Shown piece after piece: positions 4,775 through 6,046 of a stretch of 6,046 bases of DNA. The notes beneath the pieces are model-generated. The model was given only the letters and a program-made list of their open reading frames with translations. It was not told where the DNA came from and did no database searches. The stretch lies in the NCBI GenBank assembly GCA_903895005.1, contig CAITSH010000273.1, positions 1 to 6,046 of the forward strand, in the 5' to 3' direction. Position 1 is the stretch's first letter. Each line of letters begins with the position of its first letter. A program made the translations under genes and the position numbers. Source of the DNA: an uncultured Pseudomonadota bacterium. Its GTDB lineage: Bacteria; Pseudomonadota; Gammaproteobacteria; Burkholderiales; SG8-39.

Positions 4775-6019
4775 TCAGCGCTCGGCCAGCGTCGCCAGCG
4801 TTTCAGCCAGCACCCGCGCGCCATCATAAAGGTCGCCGGGCGCCGCGGACTCGGCCTCGTTGTGGCTAATGCCCCCCTTGCAAGGCACGAAAATCATCGC
4901 CGCCGGGCAAATGCCGTGCAGGTAGCGGGAATCATGACCCGCCGCCGAGGGCAGGTCCATGCTGCGCAGGCCCAGACGGGTTGCGGCATCACGCACTTCG
5001 GCCTGCATCGCGGCCGGAAATTCCAGCGGCCAGGCGGTGACCAGTTCATCAACCTTGACCTCGCACGGCCCGGCGTTCCTGTCACAGACCGCCGCAACGC
5101 AGTCACCCAGTTCGCGCAAACGCGATCCGACCGGGTGGCGTAAATCAATCGAGAACTGCACATGGCCCGCAACGACCGAAGGCGCGTTGGGCTTGACCTC
5201 CAGGCGGCCGACTGTGAATTTAACGATGTCATCATCGTCGTGCATTGCCGCAGAAAGCGCCTGGATCATGGCCGTGGCCGCCAGCAGCGCATCCTTGCGC
5301 TCGCGCAACGCGGCGGTTCCTGCGTGCGCGTCTTCGCCCGTTACCACGACACGGAAGGTGCGCTTGCCCTGTATTCCGGTGACCACGCCGACGCTGAAAC
5401 CCAGTTTTTCCAGTACCGGGCCCTGTTCGATGTGCGCCTCTACGTAAGCTGCGACGGGCCTCCCCAGCGCACGCATCGGTACCCCGGGAAACGCGCGCGC
5501 CATGTCTGCAAGACCTTGCTTGACCGTCACGCCGTCGGCGTCGCGCACCGGCAGCACCTCATCAAGCGCCATATCCCCGGCGAATACAGCCGAGCCCATC
5601 ATGCCCGGCGCAAAACGCGAACCCTCTTCATTCATCCAGGCCACGACCTCGATCGCACGCCGCGGCTGCATGCCGCTCTCTCGAATGGCCTGAACCGCCT
5701 CAAGCGCGGCGAGCACGCCATAGACGCCGTCAAACTTGCCACCAGTGGGCTGGCTGTCGATGTGCGACCCGGAGAGCACCGGCGCTGCAGACGGGTCACG
5801 GCCCTCGAGGCGTAAAAAGAAATTGCCGGCCGCATCAGTAAAGGCAGTTAGGCCCAGCGCGCCAGCCCATGCGAGCAACTCGCGCCTTGCGGCGATTTCC
5901 GCCGATGAAAGCGCCTGGCGATTAACGCCGTCGGCCGGTGTGGCACCGTGCCGCGCCAGGAGCATGTGCCGTTCCCAGAGCCGGTCGCGGACCACATGGT
6001 CTGCGACGGATTTGCTCAC
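4775..6019 (-). CDS. M20-family Zn-dependent hydrolase (N-carbamoyl-L-amino acid hydrolase / allantoate amidohydrolase type)
   Basis: This 414-residue protein has the length and order of the hydantoinase/carbamoylase branch of peptidase family M20. Opening motif: RLWERHMLLARHGATP (13-28). Metal-centre residues seen: His86 (GSHIDSQ), Asp97 (GGKFDGVYG), Glu131/Glu132 (NEEGSRF), His196 (EAHIEQGP) and His386 (SHNEAE). A lid/dimerisation domain spans about 210-325, with EDAHAGT (229-235), PNAPSVV (277-283) and DLRHP (292-296). GHDSRYLHG (361-369) is also typical. Members hydrolyse N-carbamoyl amino acids, allantoate, ureidoglycolate or beta-ureidopropionate, releasing ammonia. The substrate cannot be chosen from sequence alone, but the neighbouring nucleobase-type deaminase favours purine, pyrimidine or hydantoin breakdown. 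Start: GTG 6019 is chosen because GTGA overlaps a possible upstream stop. The frame stays open to the window edge, so an earlier start cannot be excluded. No clear Shine-Dalgarno is seen. Confidence 0.9.
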   Translation of the reverse strand: MSKSVADHVVRDRLWERHMLLARHGATPADGVNRQALSSAEIAARRELLAWAGALGLTAFTDAAGNFFLRLEGRDPSAAPVLSGSHIDSQPTGGKFDGVYGVLAALEAVQAIRESGMQPRRAIEVVAWMNEEGSRFAPGMMGSAVFAGDMALDEVLPVRDADGVTVKQGLADMARAFPGVPMRALGRPVAAYVEAHIEQGPVLEKLGFSVGVVTGIQGKRTFRVVVTGEDAHAGTAALRERKDALLAATAMIQALSAAMHDDDDIVKFTVGRLEVKPNAPSVVAGHVQFSIDLRHPVGSRLRELGDCVAAVCDRNAGPCEVKVDELVTAWPLEFPAAMQAEVRDAATRLGLRSMDLPSAAGHDSRYLHGICPAAMIFVPCKGGISHNEAESAAPGDLYDGARVLAETLATLAER

Positions 6020-6045
6020 GAGGTTTTCATGATCTGTTGCGGCAT
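6016..6045 (-). CDS. Possible C-terminal end of an upstream gene, overlapping the M20 start
   Basis: In the frame one base off the M20 gene, the minus strand reads codons for MPQQIMKTS and then TGA at 6018-6016. That stop overlaps the M20 GTG in the arrangement GTGA, a common four-base junction of translationally coupled genes. Only nine codons are visible, so neither the protein nor even the reality of the gene can be established from this window. Confidence 0.3.
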   Translation of the reverse strand: MPQQIMKTS

Positions 6046-6046
6046 C

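Overview
The window looks like a high-GC proteobacterial chromosome, most likely a betaproteobacterium of the Burkholderiales type. The clues are a Bug/TctC-type periplasmic solute-binding protein, a family greatly expanded in that group, and a UbiJ-type ubiquinone biosynthesis factor. This is inferred from protein families; no rRNA or other taxonomic marker is present. Coding density is high and no gap exceeds 200 bases. I see no tRNA, rRNA, CRISPR array, intact insertion sequence or prophage.

Layout from left to right. (1) Bases 1-2458 hold three minus-strand genes, transcribed right to left: a predicted lipoprotein with a six-bladed NHL-type beta-propeller, then a secreted Bug/TctC-type binding protein, then the first 50 codons of a RidA-family gene that leaves the window at base 1. 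The binding protein and the RidA gene are separated by only 13 bases, which contain the ribosome binding site of the latter, so they are probably co-transcribed. The lipoprotein is separated from them by 189 bases containing a small hairpin with a UUCG loop. (2) Bases 2459-2591 are a divergent intergenic region, followed by the only plus-strand gene, ubiJ (2592-3194). (3) A 98-base convergent gap follows. (4) Bases 3293-6019 hold a second minus-strand unit: an M20-family N-carbamoyl/allantoate-type amidohydrolase, then a metal-dependent amidohydrolase of the 8-oxoguanine deaminase / hydroxyatrazine hydrolase group. The M20 gene probably overlaps the end of a further upstream gene by a GTGA junction at the right edge.

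How the genes may work together: a nucleobase-like deaminase next to a ureido/carbamoyl hydrolase suggests breakdown of a purine, hydantoin or other N-heterocycle. The binding protein and the RidA protein (RidA members act on reactive imine/enamine or aminoacrylate intermediates) could belong to the same nitrogen-scavenging theme, but they sit in a separate transcription unit across ubiJ, so this link is inference. The most notable detail is that the amidohydrolase keeps all its expected metal ligands yet appears to lack the conserved proton-shuttling glutamate and the SN motif of its family.
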